Source: an uncultured Pelagibacteraceae bacterium
GTDB taxonomy: Bacteria > Pseudomonadota > Alphaproteobacteria > Pelagibacterales > Pelagibacteraceae
Direction of reading: 5' to 3'
DNA: 64,000 nucleotides
Assembly: GCA_902627565.1 (NCBI GenBank)
Contig: CACOJM010000005.1
Location: forward strand, 1-64,000
This document shows, in pieces, positions 35,925 through 45,510 of the stretch (positions are counted from its first letter, which is position 1; every line of letters starts with the position of its first letter). Under the pieces are notes generated by a model. The model did not search any database and was not told the DNA's origin. It saw only the letters and a program-made list of their open reading frames with translations. A program made the position numbers and the translations under genes.

Positions 35925-36995
35925 TTAAATGATCAGACCATTATCAGCAATATTAGTAAAAAAATTATTAACTAATTTATTTTTGCCTAATAATTTTACT
36001 GATCTACTTAAAATTTGGTTGTTCATTTTACTTTCCAAATTGAAGAATTCATAAATAAAGTCTACTCCACTAGAAAAAATTATATTTTTATGTCTTAAAT
36101 TTTTTTCAAAATCTATACAAATTGAACTATCTAAAGCTAATCCATTGTTTTTTCTTAGTGTAATTAATTTAAGTATTTCTCTAATATCTCTAATTGTCAT
36201 ATTAAATCCTTGGCCAGCTAATGGGTGGAGTTTATGTAATAAGTCTCCAAAAGCTAAAATATTTTTATAATAATATGACCTAAGACTAGATGACTTCAAA
36301 TTAAAACTTTTTACCTGTCCAAAACTAATGATTTCATAATTCTTATTATATTTATTAATAAAATAATTAAGATCTATTTTCGATTCGCCTCTTATTGAAT
36401 ATACAACTGATGTTTCATTATTTGAAATTGGGAGAAAAGCAAATGGCCCTTTTGAAGTAAAAATCTGAACAGCAGTATTATTCTTTATTTTTTTGTGTTT
36501 AATAATCGAAGTAAATGCAAAACTATGATAATTTTTTTTAATTTGTTTTTGAAAAAATTTCTTTGTTATTGAATTAGAAAAATCACAATTAATAAATAAA
36601 TCATAATTTTTTTTTAATAGATTACTTGATATTGGAACTTTTTTAAAATTACATAGTTTATCTTTAATGAGTTTTGAATGTATATAATTAAATAATTCAT
36701 AATTTTTGAGAATTGAGAAAAGTTTATGATTACTATTTTCAAAATTTAATATTTTTTCATTATTAAAACTTTCACTATATATTTCTATTTTATTAATATC
36801 CCACAATATTTTCTCTATATTCAAAATACTTTTGTTAAAAAAATCAATATTTGTTTTAGAAATTCCAATAGTCCTTGTTTTATCTTTATCTAAATTGCTT
36901 TTTGATAAAAAAATATCTACATATATTCCTTGATTCACCAAAGTTTTAGCAAGAGTCAAGCTTGTAAGACCACTACCTAATATACATACTTTCAT
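35925..36995 (-). CDS. FAD-dependent monooxygenase of the UbiH/UbiF type
   Basis: A 356-residue flavoprotein of the ubiquinone-biosynthesis hydroxylase family. It begins with the Rossmann loop VCILGSGLTSLTLAKTL and has the second FAD motif FGDLLHKLHPLAGQGFNMTIRDI (GD...HP.aGQG.N). The middle section is quite diverged and lysine/asparagine-rich. The most likely role is ring hydroxylation in ubiquinone synthesis, but which carbon is not decidable. I start at ATG 36995, directly before the FAD motif; the frame reaches 37034 but the extra 13 residues have no homology. Divergent from ftsK. Confidence 0.85.
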   Translation of the reverse strand: MKVCILGSGLTSLTLAKTLVNQGIYVDIFLSKSNLDKDKTRTIGISKTNIDFFNKSILNIEKILWDINKIEIYSESFNNEKILNFENSNHKLFSILKNYELFNYIHSKLIKDKLCNFKKVPISSNLLKKNYDLFINCDFSNSITKKFFQKQIKKNYHSFAFTSIIKHKKIKNNTAVQIFTSKGPFAFLPISNNETSVVYSIRGESKIDLNYFINKYNKNYEIISFGQVKSFNLKSSSLRSYYYKNILAFGDLLHKLHPLAGQGFNMTIRDIREILKLITLRKNNGLALDSSICIDFEKNLRHKNIIFSSGVDFIYEFFNLESKMNNQILSRSVKLLGKNKLVNNFFTNIADNGLII

Positions 36996-37025
36996 AATAA
37001 TTTTAATTTTAACAATAAAAATTAG

Positions 37026-39155
37026 ATGATACAAAGTGGTATATTTGATTCATCTGCTATGGACATAAAAAATATAGCCAATTCAATAGTAAATTTTGTT
37101 ATCAAAAGATTAATTGAGATCTCTGGAATTTTGATATCAATTTTAGGAGTTTTACTATTAATATCGCTCTTCTCTTATTCACCAGAAGATCCAAATTTTA
37201 TTTTTCCTGAAAACACCGAAATTAAAAACCTGCTTGGATTTAAAGGTAGTTACACTTCAGATCTTTTTTTTCAATCTGTAGGTTTAATAGCTTTTTTAAT
37301 TCCCCTTACATTTATTTTGACTGGTATAAATATTTTTAAACGTAAAGAAATTTTTCTTTTAATAGAAAATTTATTTTTCATACTGATTTATACATTTTTT
37401 GGCTCTTTATTTTTTAGCTATTTCTATATTGAAACATTTGCTTTACATATAAATGGAAATGGAGGTTTTGTTGGACAATATCTTAATGGAACTGTTTTAA
37501 ATAAATTTATTAATTTAAATGAAAATATTTCTTATTATTTTTTAATTTTATTAATCTTAATATTTTTTTTAATAAGTATCAATTTTAATCTTAAAAGTTT
37601 TTTACAAAACACAAAAAAAATATTTTTATTTTTTTTCACAAAAAATCGAAAAAATTATACAAATAAAAATGAAATAATAGATGAATACATTCCTCAAGAA
37701 GAAATTAAAAATCTTATTCAAGAAGATCTGCCATTCATCAAAGCTGAAAATAAAGATTTATTACAAAAGAAAACAAAATTCAAATTACCATCAATTGATT
37801 TACTAAGTTCGCCATCTAAAAATGAGAGAAATAAATCAAACAAGAATGAAAATAATGATCCAGAATTTCTCGAAAAAATACTTTTAGATTTTGGTGTAAA
37901 TGGAAATATAAAGAAAGTAAGTCGTGGTCCTGTTGTAACATTAAATGAATTTGAGCCTGCAGCAGGCATTAAAGTTTCAAAAATAATAAATTTAGCTGAT
38001 GATATAGCTAGAAACACCAGTTCAGAGTCAGCCAGAATATCAACAATTCCCGGAAGTAATACAATAGGAATTGAGTTACCTAATTTATTGAGGGAAAATG
38101 TGTACCTTAGTGAAATTTTAGATAACACAGATTTTAAAAAAAAGGAAATTAAACTACCAATTGCTCTAGGAAAAAATATTTCTGGTATACCTATTATAGG
38201 TGACTTAACCGCTATGCCTCATTTATTAATTGCAGGTACAACAGGTTCTGGTAAGTCAGTTTGTATAAATACAATTATTTTATCTTTACTATACAGACAT
38301 ACACCAGATAAATGTAAATTCATTTTAATTGATCCTAAAATGTTAGAACTTTCTACTTACGAAGGTGTTCCTCATTTGCTCTGTCCTGTGATAACAGAAG
38401 CAAAAAAAGCAGCATCAGTTTTGGGTTGGGTAGTAAAAGAAATGGAAAGCCGATATAAATTGATGACAAAAGAAGGAGTCAGAAATATTGATGGATATAA
38501 CTCCAAACATAAACTCCCTATGCCTTATATCGTTGTAGTTGTTGATGAAATGTCCGACTTAATGTTAGTCGCAGGCAAAGAAATTGAAAATTACATTCAA
38601 AAGTTATCTCAAATGGCAAGAGCAGCAGGTATACATATCATTATGGCAACTCAAAGACCAAGTGTTGATGTTATTACAGGTACGATTAAAGCTAATTTTC
38701 CCACAAGAATTTCATTTCAGGTATCTTCTAAAATTGACAGTAGAACAATTCTTGGGGAACAAGGAGCAGAGCAACTATTAGGCAAAGGTGATATGCTGTA
38801 TATGTCATCAGCAAATAGAATTATAAGAATTCATGCCCCTTTTGTATCTGAAAATGAAATTGAAAAAATAAATAACTTTTTAAGATCACAAGCAGAACCA
38901 GATTATGTTGATGAAATTTTAAATTTTGTGGATGAAAAAGAGATGTCGGAAAATTCAAAAAATCAAAGTGAAAAAGATGAATTATATCAAAGTGCTGTGG
39001 ATATTATTAAATCTGAGGGCAAAGCTTCTACATCTTTTTTACAAAGAAAATTACAAATTGGTTATAATCGAGCAGCTAGAATAATCGATATGATGGAAGC
39101 AGAAGGTATTGTCAGTAAAGCAAATCACGTTGGTAAACGTGATGTTCTAAAATGA
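37026..39155 (+). CDS. ftsK: DNA translocase FtsK
   Basis: Septum-anchored motor that pumps DNA toward dif and activates XerCD during division. The 709-residue protein is short: four N-terminal membrane helices (about residues 30-190), a brief charged linker (190-290), then the motor with LLIAGTTGSGKSVCINT (Walker A near 403-410), VVVVDEMSDLMLV (Walker B), and a C-terminal winged-helix gamma domain ending SKANHVGKRDVL. The ATG at 37062 is an alternative start that would remove 12 residues. The lolA-like gene overlaps its end by 4 bp. Confidence 0.97.
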   Translation: MIQSGIFDSSAMDIKNIANSIVNFVIKRLIEISGILISILGVLLLISLFSYSPEDPNFIFPENTEIKNLLGFKGSYTSDLFFQSVGLIAFLIPLTFILTGINIFKRKEIFLLIENLFFILIYTFFGSLFFSYFYIETFALHINGNGGFVGQYLNGTVLNKFINLNENISYYFLILLILIFFLISINFNLKSFLQNTKKIFLFFFTKNRKNYTNKNEIIDEYIPQEEIKNLIQEDLPFIKAENKDLLQKKTKFKLPSIDLLSSPSKNERNKSNKNENNDPEFLEKILLDFGVNGNIKKVSRGPVVTLNEFEPAAGIKVSKIINLADDIARNTSSESARISTIPGSNTIGIELPNLLRENVYLSEILDNTDFKKKEIKLPIALGKNISGIPIIGDLTAMPHLLIAGTTGSGKSVCINTIILSLLYRHTPDKCKFILIDPKMLELSTYEGVPHLLCPVITEAKKAASVLGWVVKEMESRYKLMTKEGVRNIDGYNSKHKLPMPYIVVVVDEMSDLMLVAGKEIENYIQKLSQMARAAGIHIIMATQRPSVDVITGTIKANFPTRISFQVSSKIDSRTILGEQGAEQLLGKGDMLYMSSANRIIRIHAPFVSENEIEKINNFLRSQAEPDYVDEILNFVDEKEMSENSKNQSEKDELYQSAVDIIKSEGKASTSFLQRKLQIGYNRAARIIDMMEAEGIVSKANHVGKRDVLK

Positions 39156-39700
39156 AAAAATATTACTTTTTTTTCTTTATTATATTCTTTTCCACTGAAA
39201 GTTCAGCATCTATAAAAAACGATATAATCAAAAATCTCAATAACATTAATAGTATGTCTTTTGATTTTGAACAAAATATCAATGACAAAATAGAGACGGG
39301 AAATTGTTCCATAAAATATCCAAAAAAAATTTATTGTAAATATAACCAAAGCAATAAAAAAATATTGGTATCTAATGGAAAATCACTAGTTATAAAAACA
39401 ATAACTAGTTATTATCTTTATCCATTAAAAAAAACTCCTTTGGAATTTATTTTAGATAAAGAATTTTTAATAAACAAAATTGAAAAAATTAATGACTATT
39501 TTTATGATGATAAATTTGTGAGTTTTAAATTTTATGAAAACGAAAATGAAATAAATCTTTTTTTTAGTAAAAAAAATTTAAACCTAATTGGTTGGCAGAC
39601 AATCGATATATACCAAAATTTAAGCATTACTTATTTATCATCAATAAAAATTAATAAAGAGATAAAAGAAAAATTATTTAATTTACCAGATCAAAATTGA
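39152..39700 (+). CDS. lolA: LolA-like outer membrane lipoprotein carrier protein
   Basis: A 182-residue exported protein with a signal peptide (about 19 residues, SSA-SI) and the LolA/RseB-like fold: the N-terminal MSFDFEQNI, CSIKYPKKIYCKYNQ, LVSNGKSLVIKT and WQTIDIYQNLSITYLSSIKIN. In the Lol system LolA carries lipoproteins across the periplasm. The gene follows ftsK in many Alphaproteobacteria, supporting the call; strong sequence drift makes the symbol less certain than the family. Confidence 0.78.
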   Translation: MKKYYFFFFIIFFSTESSASIKNDIIKNLNNINSMSFDFEQNINDKIETGNCSIKYPKKIYCKYNQSNKKILVSNGKSLVIKTITSYYLYPLKKTPLEFILDKEFLINKIEKINDYFYDDKFVSFKFYENENEINLFFSKKNLNLIGWQTIDIYQNLSITYLSSIKINKEIKEKLFNLPDQN

Positions 39701-39701
39701 T

Positions 39702-40205
39702 TTATATAGAAATGGTCTCTTTTTTAAAAATTTTCATCCCCCTAGAAATATAGTTGCTTAAAGCATTCTTATGATCTAGAGAACAAGTGTGTACCCATAC
39801 TCTTTTTGGTTTCTTAATAAATGATTTTTTAATTGCATTTGATAACAAAAATGATCCTAATTTTTTATTATGGTATTCCTCTAATAGTCCTAAGTATGCG
39901 ATTTCAGTCTCGTTTTCTTTTTTGTGAAAAATAAGTTCGAAATAACCAATCAGACCTTCATTTTCTTTTAACACATAAGTTTTAACGTTCTCATTAGATG
40001 TATATTCGATCCATTGTTTATCAATCCACGCTAATCTGTCTACCCATCGATGTTTTTTACCAACTTTTTTATAAAAAAATTTATTTAATTGAAAATCTGG
40101 AGGATCAATTAATTCCAGAATAAGATTATTTGTAGGTTTGTTTGACTCAACTAATTCATTTAAAGAATTTATCTCTAAGTAATTTCTATCTACTTTTTTA
40201 TTCAC
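39702..40205 (-). CDS. GNAT-family N-acetyltransferase
   Basis: A 167-residue protein of the GNAT superfamily. Visible elements are YVLKENEGLIGYFELIFHK (strands), AYLGLLEEYHNKKLGSFLLSNAIKKS (acetyl-CoA pyrophosphate loop, a degenerate R/QxxGxG/A: NKKLGS) and RVWVHTCSLDHKNALSNYISRGMKIFK, a terminal element of the fold. The substrate is unknown. It is last in a tightly packed minus-strand run after the HIT gene, overlapping it by 4 bp, and ends 1 bp from the LolA-like gene stop. Confidence 0.85.
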   Translation of the reverse strand: MNKKVDRNYLEINSLNELVESNKPTNNLILELIDPPDFQLNKFFYKKVGKKHRWVDRLAWIDKQWIEYTSNENVKTYVLKENEGLIGYFELIFHKKENETEIAYLGLLEEYHNKKLGSFLLSNAIKKSFIKKPKRVWVHTCSLDHKNALSNYISRGMKIFKKETISI

Positions 40206-40567
40206 TCAACCATCTTTCCAACCCTCTCACCTCCAAACAAATGAAAATGTAAATGGGGTACTTCTTGGCCACCATGCTCACTTATATTTGCTAAAGCTCT
40301 GTATCCATTTCCAGTGTCTACAGATATTTTAAGTTTTTTTGCTACTTTGTTTATACCTTTTATTAATCCTACCATTTCTTCTGGAGAGGCTTTTTCACTA
40401 AAATCATCTAGATCGATATAATTTCCTTTTGGTATTACCAGTGCATGAATTTTTTTTTGTGGATTAATATCGTGAAATGATAATACATATTTATCTTCGT
40501 AAATCTTTTTACAAGGAATTTCTCCTCTCAAGATTTTTGCAAAAATATTATTATTATCGTAACTCAT
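40202..40567 (-). CDS. HIT-family nucleotide-binding protein
   Basis: A 121-residue histidine-triad protein: NNIFAKILRGEIPCKKIYED, FHDINPQKKIHALVIPKG, and the catalytic VPHLHFHLFGGERVG (His-phi-His-phi-His). Such proteins hydrolyse aminoacyl- or amino-adenylates (HinT-type). It sits next to hisE and a GNAT gene, overlapping both by 4 bp, a frequent arrangement in Alphaproteobacteria. Confidence 0.95.
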   Translation of the reverse strand: MSYDNNNIFAKILRGEIPCKKIYEDKYVLSFHDINPQKKIHALVIPKGNYIDLDDFSEKASPEEMVGLIKGINKVAKKLKISVDTGNGYRALANISEHGGQEVPHLHFHLFGGERVGKMVE

Positions 40568-40836
40568 TTTTTTCTTTTATTTAATTCCTCCATAACATCC
40601 TCTATTTTTACATCATTAGACTCTAGATACATTATCAAGTGATAAAAAACATCTGCAGCTTCGTGAATTTTATTTGAGTTTTGATCAACTGCCTCGATCA
40701 ATTCATTTATTTCTTCAAGAATTTTTTCTTTACTTAATGATTTATCACTTAATAACTTATTAGTGTAAGATCCATCAACAGGAGATTTTTTTCTTTCTCT
40801 AGCAAGATTAAAAAGATTTTCTAATGTATCAAGCAT
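40564..40836 (-). CDS. hisE: Phosphoribosyl-ATP pyrophosphatase
   Basis: Second step of histidine synthesis: converts PR-ATP to PR-AMP. The 90-residue all-alpha MazG-like domain has SYTNKLLSDKSLSKEKILEEINELIEAV and EAADVFYHLIMYL with the metal-binding Glu/Asp residues. It is the free-standing form; hisI is not in this window. It overlaps the HIT gene by 4 bp and follows hisF after 1 bp. Confidence 0.95.
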   Translation of the reverse strand: MLDTLENLFNLARERKKSPVDGSYTNKLLSDKSLSKEKILEEINELIEAVDQNSNKIHEAADVFYHLIMYLESNDVKIEDVMEELNKRKK

Positions 40837-40837
40837 A

Positions 40838-41593
40838 TTAAATTCTAACAGGTATTCCTTTTGAGTCCAAATATTCCTTCGCCTCTCTCACAGAATGTTT
40901 TCCATAGTGAAATATAGAAGCCGCTAAAACAGCACTAGCTTTTCCTTTTGTTATTCCATCTACTAAGTGATCCAAATTACCTACACCTCCAGATGCAATT
41001 ACAGGGATATTAACTTTAGAAGAAATTTTATACATTAAGTCTATATCATAACCAACTTGAGTTCCGTCTCTATCCATTGAAGTTACTAGCAACTCTCCCG
41101 CACCGTTTTCCTCAATTTGTTTTGCATATTCTAATGCATCAATACCACTATTATTTCTTCCTCCATGAGTAAATACTTCCCATTTTTCTCCATTTTTTTT
41201 TGCATCAATCGCAACAACAATACATTGAGATCCAAACTTTTTTGAACTATCAAGAACTACCTTTGGATTTTCAACTGCTGCAGTATTTATTGAAACCTTA
41301 TCAGCGCCACAATTAAGTAATTTGTTAATATCCTCAACGCTTCTAATGCCCCCACCAACCGTCAAAGGAACAAAACATTTTTTTGATGTTTTTTTTACTA
41401 CATCGTAAATAGTATCTCTATTTTCATTAGAGGCAGTAATATCTAAAAAACAAATTTCATCTGCTCCACCATCACTATAAATTTTAGCTTGTTCTACAGG
41501 GTCACCTGCATCTTTTAGTTCTACAAAGTTAATTCCCTTAACAACTCGACCATTCTTTACATCTAAGCAAGGAATTATTCTATTTTTAAGCAT
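40838..41593 (-). CDS. hisF: Imidazole glycerol phosphate synthase, cyclase subunit
   Basis: With HisH, forms the IGP synthase that makes imidazole glycerol phosphate and AICAR. The 251-residue TIM barrel has the catalytic Asp11 ([10 protein letters not shown]) and Asp130 (VAIDAKK), [11 protein letters not shown], and [12 protein letters not shown], with VIASGGVG closing the barrel. The start overlaps hisA by 8 bp. Confidence 0.98.
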   Translation of the reverse strand: MLKNRIIPCLDVKNGRVVKGINFVELKDAGDPVEQAKIYSDGGADEICFLDITASNENRDTIYDVVKKTSKKCFVPLTVGGGIRSVEDINKLLNCGADKVSINTAAVENPKVVLDSSKKFGSQCIVVAIDAKKNGEKWEVFTHGGRNNSGIDALEYAKQIEENGAGELLVTSMDRDGTQVGYDIDLMYKISSKVNIPVIASGGVGNLDHLVDGITKGKASAVLAASIFHYGKHSVREAKEYLDSKGIPVRI

Positions 41594-42302
41594 CTTCTTT
41601 CACAAGTTCTTCTAATTGAATATCACCATCATAAATAGCTTTACCAACTATTATACCCTCAACATTTTTTAAATTTTTCGCTTTTTTAACATCATTTATT
41701 GATGAAACACCGCCTGATATAATTACAGGACAATTTGATATCTCAGCGACTTTTGATGTCTCATCAAAATTTGGACTTTGTTTCATGCCATCTCGATTTA
41801 TATCAGTATAGATTAGCCTACTAACACCATAATCATTAACTTCTTTCAAGTAATCTAAAGTTAATTGATTAGAACTTTCTTTCCATCCAGATACTGACAA
41901 ATAACCATCTTTAGCATCTAAACCTAGGGCAATTTTATTTGGAAATTTTTCACATGCTCCTTTTAAAAAATTTTTGTCTTTAATGGCTGCACTTCCTAAG
42001 ATTACTTTCTCAACACCAGCATTGATATATTTTTTAATACTATCAGGATTTCTAATACCACCACCTACCTCAACCTTTAAATTAAATTTACCAACTATAT
42101 CCTTAATAATGTCTAAATTTACTGTTTCACCCTTTAAAGCCCCATCTAAGTCAACTATGTGTAAATTTTTAAATCCATGATCTTTATATTTACCAGCTTG
42201 TTCAATAGGAGACATTTCATACTCAGTTTTATTATCAAAATCTCCTTTAACTAATCTTACACACTTTTTATCTTTAATATCTATTGCGGGAAATATTTTC
42301 AT
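41586..42302 (-). CDS. hisA: ProFAR isomerase
   Basis: Isomerises ProFAR to PRFAR in histidine synthesis. The 238-residue TIM barrel shows the general acid/base Asp8 ([18 protein letters not shown]) and Asp129 (ALGLDAKDG), with VEVGGGIRN and VIISGGVSS phosphate-binding loops. Homologous to HisF and adjacent to it, as in most his operons. It follows hisH with 5 bp. Confidence 0.98.
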   Translation of the reverse strand: MKIFPAIDIKDKKCVRLVKGDFDNKTEYEMSPIEQAGKYKDHGFKNLHIVDLDGALKGETVNLDIIKDIVGKFNLKVEVGGGIRNPDSIKKYINAGVEKVILGSAAIKDKNFLKGACEKFPNKIALGLDAKDGYLSVSGWKESSNQLTLDYLKEVNDYGVSRLIYTDINRDGMKQSPNFDETSKVAEISNCPVIISGGVSSINDVKKAKNLKNVEGIIVGKAIYDGDIQLEELVKEDA

Positions 42303-42307
42303 TATTT

Positions 42308-42934
42308 TTATAAATTTATAAAATTATCAATTATTTTGAGCCCCGACTTATCACTCTTTTCTGGATGAAATTGGGTTCCAAAAATATTTTCTTTTTCAAC
42401 AGAACAAACAATATTCGATGAATAATCTGTTGTTGCTGAAATTATTTTTTTATCATTCGGTACAAATTCGTAACTATGAACAAAATACATATGAGAATTA
42501 TTTTCTATATCTTTAAAAATTTTACTATCTTTGACAATATTGATTTGATTCCAACCAATGTGAGGTAGTTTATACTTACCATTTTGATTATCTATTTTTG
42601 AAACTTTACCTGAAATCCAGCCTAACCCTTTAGTTTCAGTCTCTTCATAACCAACATCGGCAAACATTTGTAAGCCAACACAAATTCCAAGAAGAGGTTT
42701 TTTATGGGTTATTGCAAATTCATTTAAAGCATCTGAAAGACCGTTAATTTTATTCAAAGCATATACACAACTTTTAAATGAACCCTGGCCAGGCAAAACC
42801 ACCTTGTCACTTGATTTAATCTTATTTAAATCTGAAGTAACTTCGATATTTACCTTATCTTTGGCAACTTCATTAAAAGAATTTATTACCGAGCTTATGT
42901 TACCCGAGTTATAATCAACTATTGTAACTTTCAT
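42308..42934 (-). CDS. hisH: Imidazole glycerol phosphate synthase, glutaminase subunit
   Basis: Supplies ammonia from glutamine to HisF. The 208-residue class I amidotransferase has the nucleophile Cys85 (LLGICVGLQMF), the oxyanion segment LPGQGSFKSC and the His-Glu pair GTQFHPEKS. It lies between hisB and hisA, both separated by 5 bp. Confidence 0.98.
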   Translation of the reverse strand: MKVTIVDYNSGNISSVINSFNEVAKDKVNIEVTSDLNKIKSSDKVVLPGQGSFKSCVYALNKINGLSDALNEFAITHKKPLLGICVGLQMFADVGYEETETKGLGWISGKVSKIDNQNGKYKLPHIGWNQINIVKDSKIFKDIENNSHMYFVHSYEFVPNDKKIISATTDYSSNIVCSVEKENIFGTQFHPEKSDKSGLKIIDNFINL

Positions 42935-42939
42935 TAATT

Positions 42940-43530
42940 TTATAATGAGCCTTTGGTAGAAGGAATAGATTTACTATTTCTTGGATCTATCTCTAATGCA
43001 GTTCTTAACGATCTTGCTAACCCTTTAAAACAAGACTCAATAATGTGGTGACTATTGTCACCGTAAATATTTTCAACATGTAATGTAATCCCAGCTGCTT
43101 GGGAAAAAGCCTGAAACCATTCTTTAAATAGCTCTGTATCCATTTCACCAAGTTTTTCTACTTTTAGGTTAACCTTCCAAATTAAATATGGCCTGTTTGA
43201 TATATCGATTGCAACGCGCGATAAAGTTTCATCCATAGGTATCATTGCGTGCGCATATCTTCTGATACCAATTGATTTTTTTAAAGCTTTTTTTAAAGCC
43301 TCACCTATTGCAATTCCTGTATCTTCAGTCGTATGATGCAAATCGATATGAGTATCACCCTTAGCTTTAATATTCATATCAATTGATGAATGCTTCGAAA
43401 GTTGCTCAAGCATATGATTTAAAAAACCAATACCAGTTTCAATTTTGTATTTACCTTTTCCGTCAATATTTAAATCAACACTTATGCTGGTCTCTTTAGT
43501 TTTTCGGCTAATTTTACCTTTACGCTTCAT
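42940..43530 (-). CDS. hisB: Imidazoleglycerol-phosphate dehydratase
   Basis: Dehydrates IGP to imidazole acetol phosphate. The 196-residue protein is the monofunctional form: [45 protein letters not shown] and the repeat [19 protein letters not shown] carry the manganese-binding histidines. No histidinol-phosphatase domain is attached. It is the first gene of the his run, divergent from hslV. Confidence 0.98.
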   Translation of the reverse strand: MKRKGKISRKTKETSISVDLNIDGKGKYKIETGIGFLNHMLEQLSKHSSIDMNIKAKGDTHIDLHHTTEDTGIAIGEALKKALKKSIGIRRYAHAMIPMDETLSRVAIDISNRPYLIWKVNLKVEKLGEMDTELFKEWFQAFSQAAGITLHVENIYGDNSHHIIESCFKGLARSLRTALEIDPRNSKSIPSTKGSL

Positions 43531-43586
43531 AATTTAGAACAGGTATACATATATTATTCAATTATAGCAATAATACTAAACCTGGT

Positions 43587-43614
43587 CTTGAAGTCTTAAA
43601 ATTAGTATCCATTT
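43587..43614 (+). promoter_or_regulatory. hslV: Candidate heat-shock (RpoH-type) promoter of hslVU
   Basis: CTTGAA (43587-43592), 15 bp, then TCCATTT (43608-43614) match the sigma-32 pattern well, with the -10 about 7 bp before the hslV ATG. hslVU is a classical heat-shock operon. The same 15-bp spacing is found in front of hspQ. Confidence 0.6.
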
Positions 43615-43621
43615 ATAAGCT

Positions 43622-44137
43622 ATGACAACAATTGTGCTTGTAAGAAAAAATAATGAAGTAGTCGTAGCTGGCGATGGCCAAGTAAGCATGGGAAATACTG
43701 TCGTAAAAAGTACTGCTTCAAAAGTTAGAAAAATTGAAAAAAGGGGTGTGGTAGCCGGATTTGCAGGATCAACAGCTGATGCTCTTACTTTGTTTGAACG
43801 TCTAGAGGCTAAATTAGAAAAACACGCTGGGAATTTATCAAGAGCTGCAGTTGAATTAGCTAAAGATTGGAGAACAGATAAGTATTTAAGAAGGTTAGAA
43901 GCTTTAATGGCTGTTGGAGATAAAGCAAACAGTTATATTATTTCTGGAACAGGGGATGTTTTAGAACCAGAGGGTGATGTAATTGGTATTGGATCAGGAG
44001 GTAACTACGCGTTAGCAGCAGGAAAAGTTTTAATGGGAACAGACATGAATGCTGAGCAACTCGCAAAAAAAGCTATTGAGGTAGCAGCTGAAATATGTGT
44101 CTTTACAAATAATAATGTCAAAATTGAAAAAATATAA
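43622..44137 (+). CDS. hslV: ATP-dependent protease subunit HslV (ClpQ)
   Basis: Proteasome-like threonine peptidase that degrades unfolded proteins with HslU. The 171-residue sequence begins MTTIVLVRK: the mature enzyme starts with catalytic Thr after Met removal. Then [23 protein letters not shown] and [17 protein letters not shown] follow as in other HslV proteins. It overlaps hslU by 1 bp (TAATG), giving coupled translation. Confidence 0.98.
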   Translation: MTTIVLVRKNNEVVVAGDGQVSMGNTVVKSTASKVRKIEKRGVVAGFAGSTADALTLFERLEAKLEKHAGNLSRAAVELAKDWRTDKYLRRLEALMAVGDKANSYIISGTGDVLEPEGDVIGIGSGGNYALAAGKVLMGTDMNAEQLAKKAIEVAAEICVFTNNNVKIEKI

Positions 44138-45510
44138 TGGATAAATCAAACGTCACAAAATTACACCCAAAAGATAAAAATTCATCAAATGAGTCTTTTC
44201 TAGGAAGTTCACTATCTCCAAGAGAGATAGTTTCAGAATTAGATAGATTTGTAGTCGGTCAAAATAAAGCAAAAAAAGCAGTGGCAGTTGCATTAAGAAA
44301 TAGATGGAGAAGACAAGCTCTCAAAGGTGAAATGAAAAATGAGGTATTACCGAAAAACATCTTAATGATTGGACCAACGGGTGTTGGTAAAACTGAAATC
44401 TCAAGAAGATTGTCAAAATTGGCTGAAGCACCATTTGTCAAGGTAGAGGCAACTAGATTTACTGAAGTTGGTTATGTTGGAAGAGACGTAGAACAGATTG
44501 TTAGAGATCTAGTCGAAATCGCCATCTCAATGGAAAGGGTTAAAAAAAGAAAAGAAGTAAAAGCTAAAGCACAAAAGCTTGCTGAAGAAAAAGTGCTTGA
44601 TGCTTTAGTAGGAAAAAAAGCGAGTGCTGCTACTAGAGAAAGTTTCAGACAAAGACTTAGAAATGGTGATTTAGATGATAATGAGATTGAAATTGCCATA
44701 AGTGATACAGGGAATAATTCTACATCTTTTGAAATTCCAGGAATGCCAGGTGCAAACGTTGGAATGATCAACATAGGTGAAATGCTTGGAAAATCTATGG
44801 GTGCAAAAGAGAAAAAGAAAAAAATGACAGTAAAAGAGTCTCATGAAATTTTAATAAATGATGAATCCGATAAATTAATTGAACAAGATAAAATTATAAA
44901 AGCTGCAAAAACCTCCACGGAAAATAATGGAATAGTTTTTTTAGATGAAATAGATAAAATTTCAGGACGAACTGATAGAGTTGGAGGAGATGTATCTAGG
45001 GAAGGAGTGCAAAGAGATTTATTACCACTAATTGAAGGTACTACTGTTAATACAAAATATGGTCCAATTAAAACTGATCATATTCTTTTTATTGCATCAG
45101 GAGCATTCCAACTTGCAAAACCATCAGATCTGTTGCCAGAACTTCAAGGTAGATTGCCAATTAGAGTTGAATTAGAGGCTTTAACTAGTGATGATTTCAA
45201 AAGAATTTTAAAAGAACCTGATTATAGTTTAATAAAACAATACATTGCCCTTTTAAAAACTGAAAATGTTGATCTTGAATTTTCTGATGATGGAATTGAT
45301 GCAATTGCAAATATAGCTTCGGAAGTAAACTCTACGGTGGAAAATATTGGAGCTAGAAGATTACATACAATAATTGAAAAGATTTTAGACGAAATAAGTT
45401 TTACAGCTACTGATAGATCTGGTGAAAAAATTTTAATAAATAAAGACTACATAAGCAAAAATTTAGACAATCTTGTTAAAGATACAGATTTATCAAAATT
45501 TATTCTTTAA
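44137..45510 (+). CDS. hslU: ATP-dependent protease ATPase subunit HslU (ClpY)
   Basis: AAA+ unfoldase partner of HslV, 457 residues. Start [34 protein letters not shown], Walker [10 protein letters not shown] near residue 80, a charged intermediate (I) domain at about 125-240, Walker [11 protein letters not shown] and the C-terminal sensor domain [19 protein letters not shown]. Length is usual. The stop codon is in a TTAA shared with the opposing TPR-sulfotransferase gene. Confidence 0.98.
   Translation: MDKSNVTKLHPKDKNSSNESFLGSSLSPREIVSELDRFVVGQNKAKKAVAVALRNRWRRQALKGEMKNEVLPKNILMIGPTGVGKTEISRRLSKLAEAPFVKVEATRFTEVGYVGRDVEQIVRDLVEIAISMERVKKRKEVKAKAQKLAEEKVLDALVGKKASAATRESFRQRLRNGDLDDNEIEIAISDTGNNSTSFEIPGMPGANVGMINIGEMLGKSMGAKEKKKKMTVKESHEILINDESDKLIEQDKIIKAAKTSTENNGIVFLDEIDKISGRTDRVGGDVSREGVQRDLLPLIEGTTVNTKYGPIKTDHILFIASGAFQLAKPSDLLPELQGRLPIRVELEALTSDDFKRILKEPDYSLIKQYIALLKTENVDLEFSDDGIDAIANIASEVNSTVENIGARRLHTIIEKILDEISFTATDRSGEKILINKDYISKNLDNLVKDTDLSKFIL

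Noticed and set aside
36996-37034. Longer start of the UbiH-like gene
   Set aside because: The 13 extra residues precede the FAD-binding loop, which normally begins the protein; the extension overlaps the ftsK start.
37718-38128. Open frame opposite ftsK
   Set aside because: Antisense shadow of the FtsK linker and motor region, low-complexity Ser/Phe/Leu sequence.
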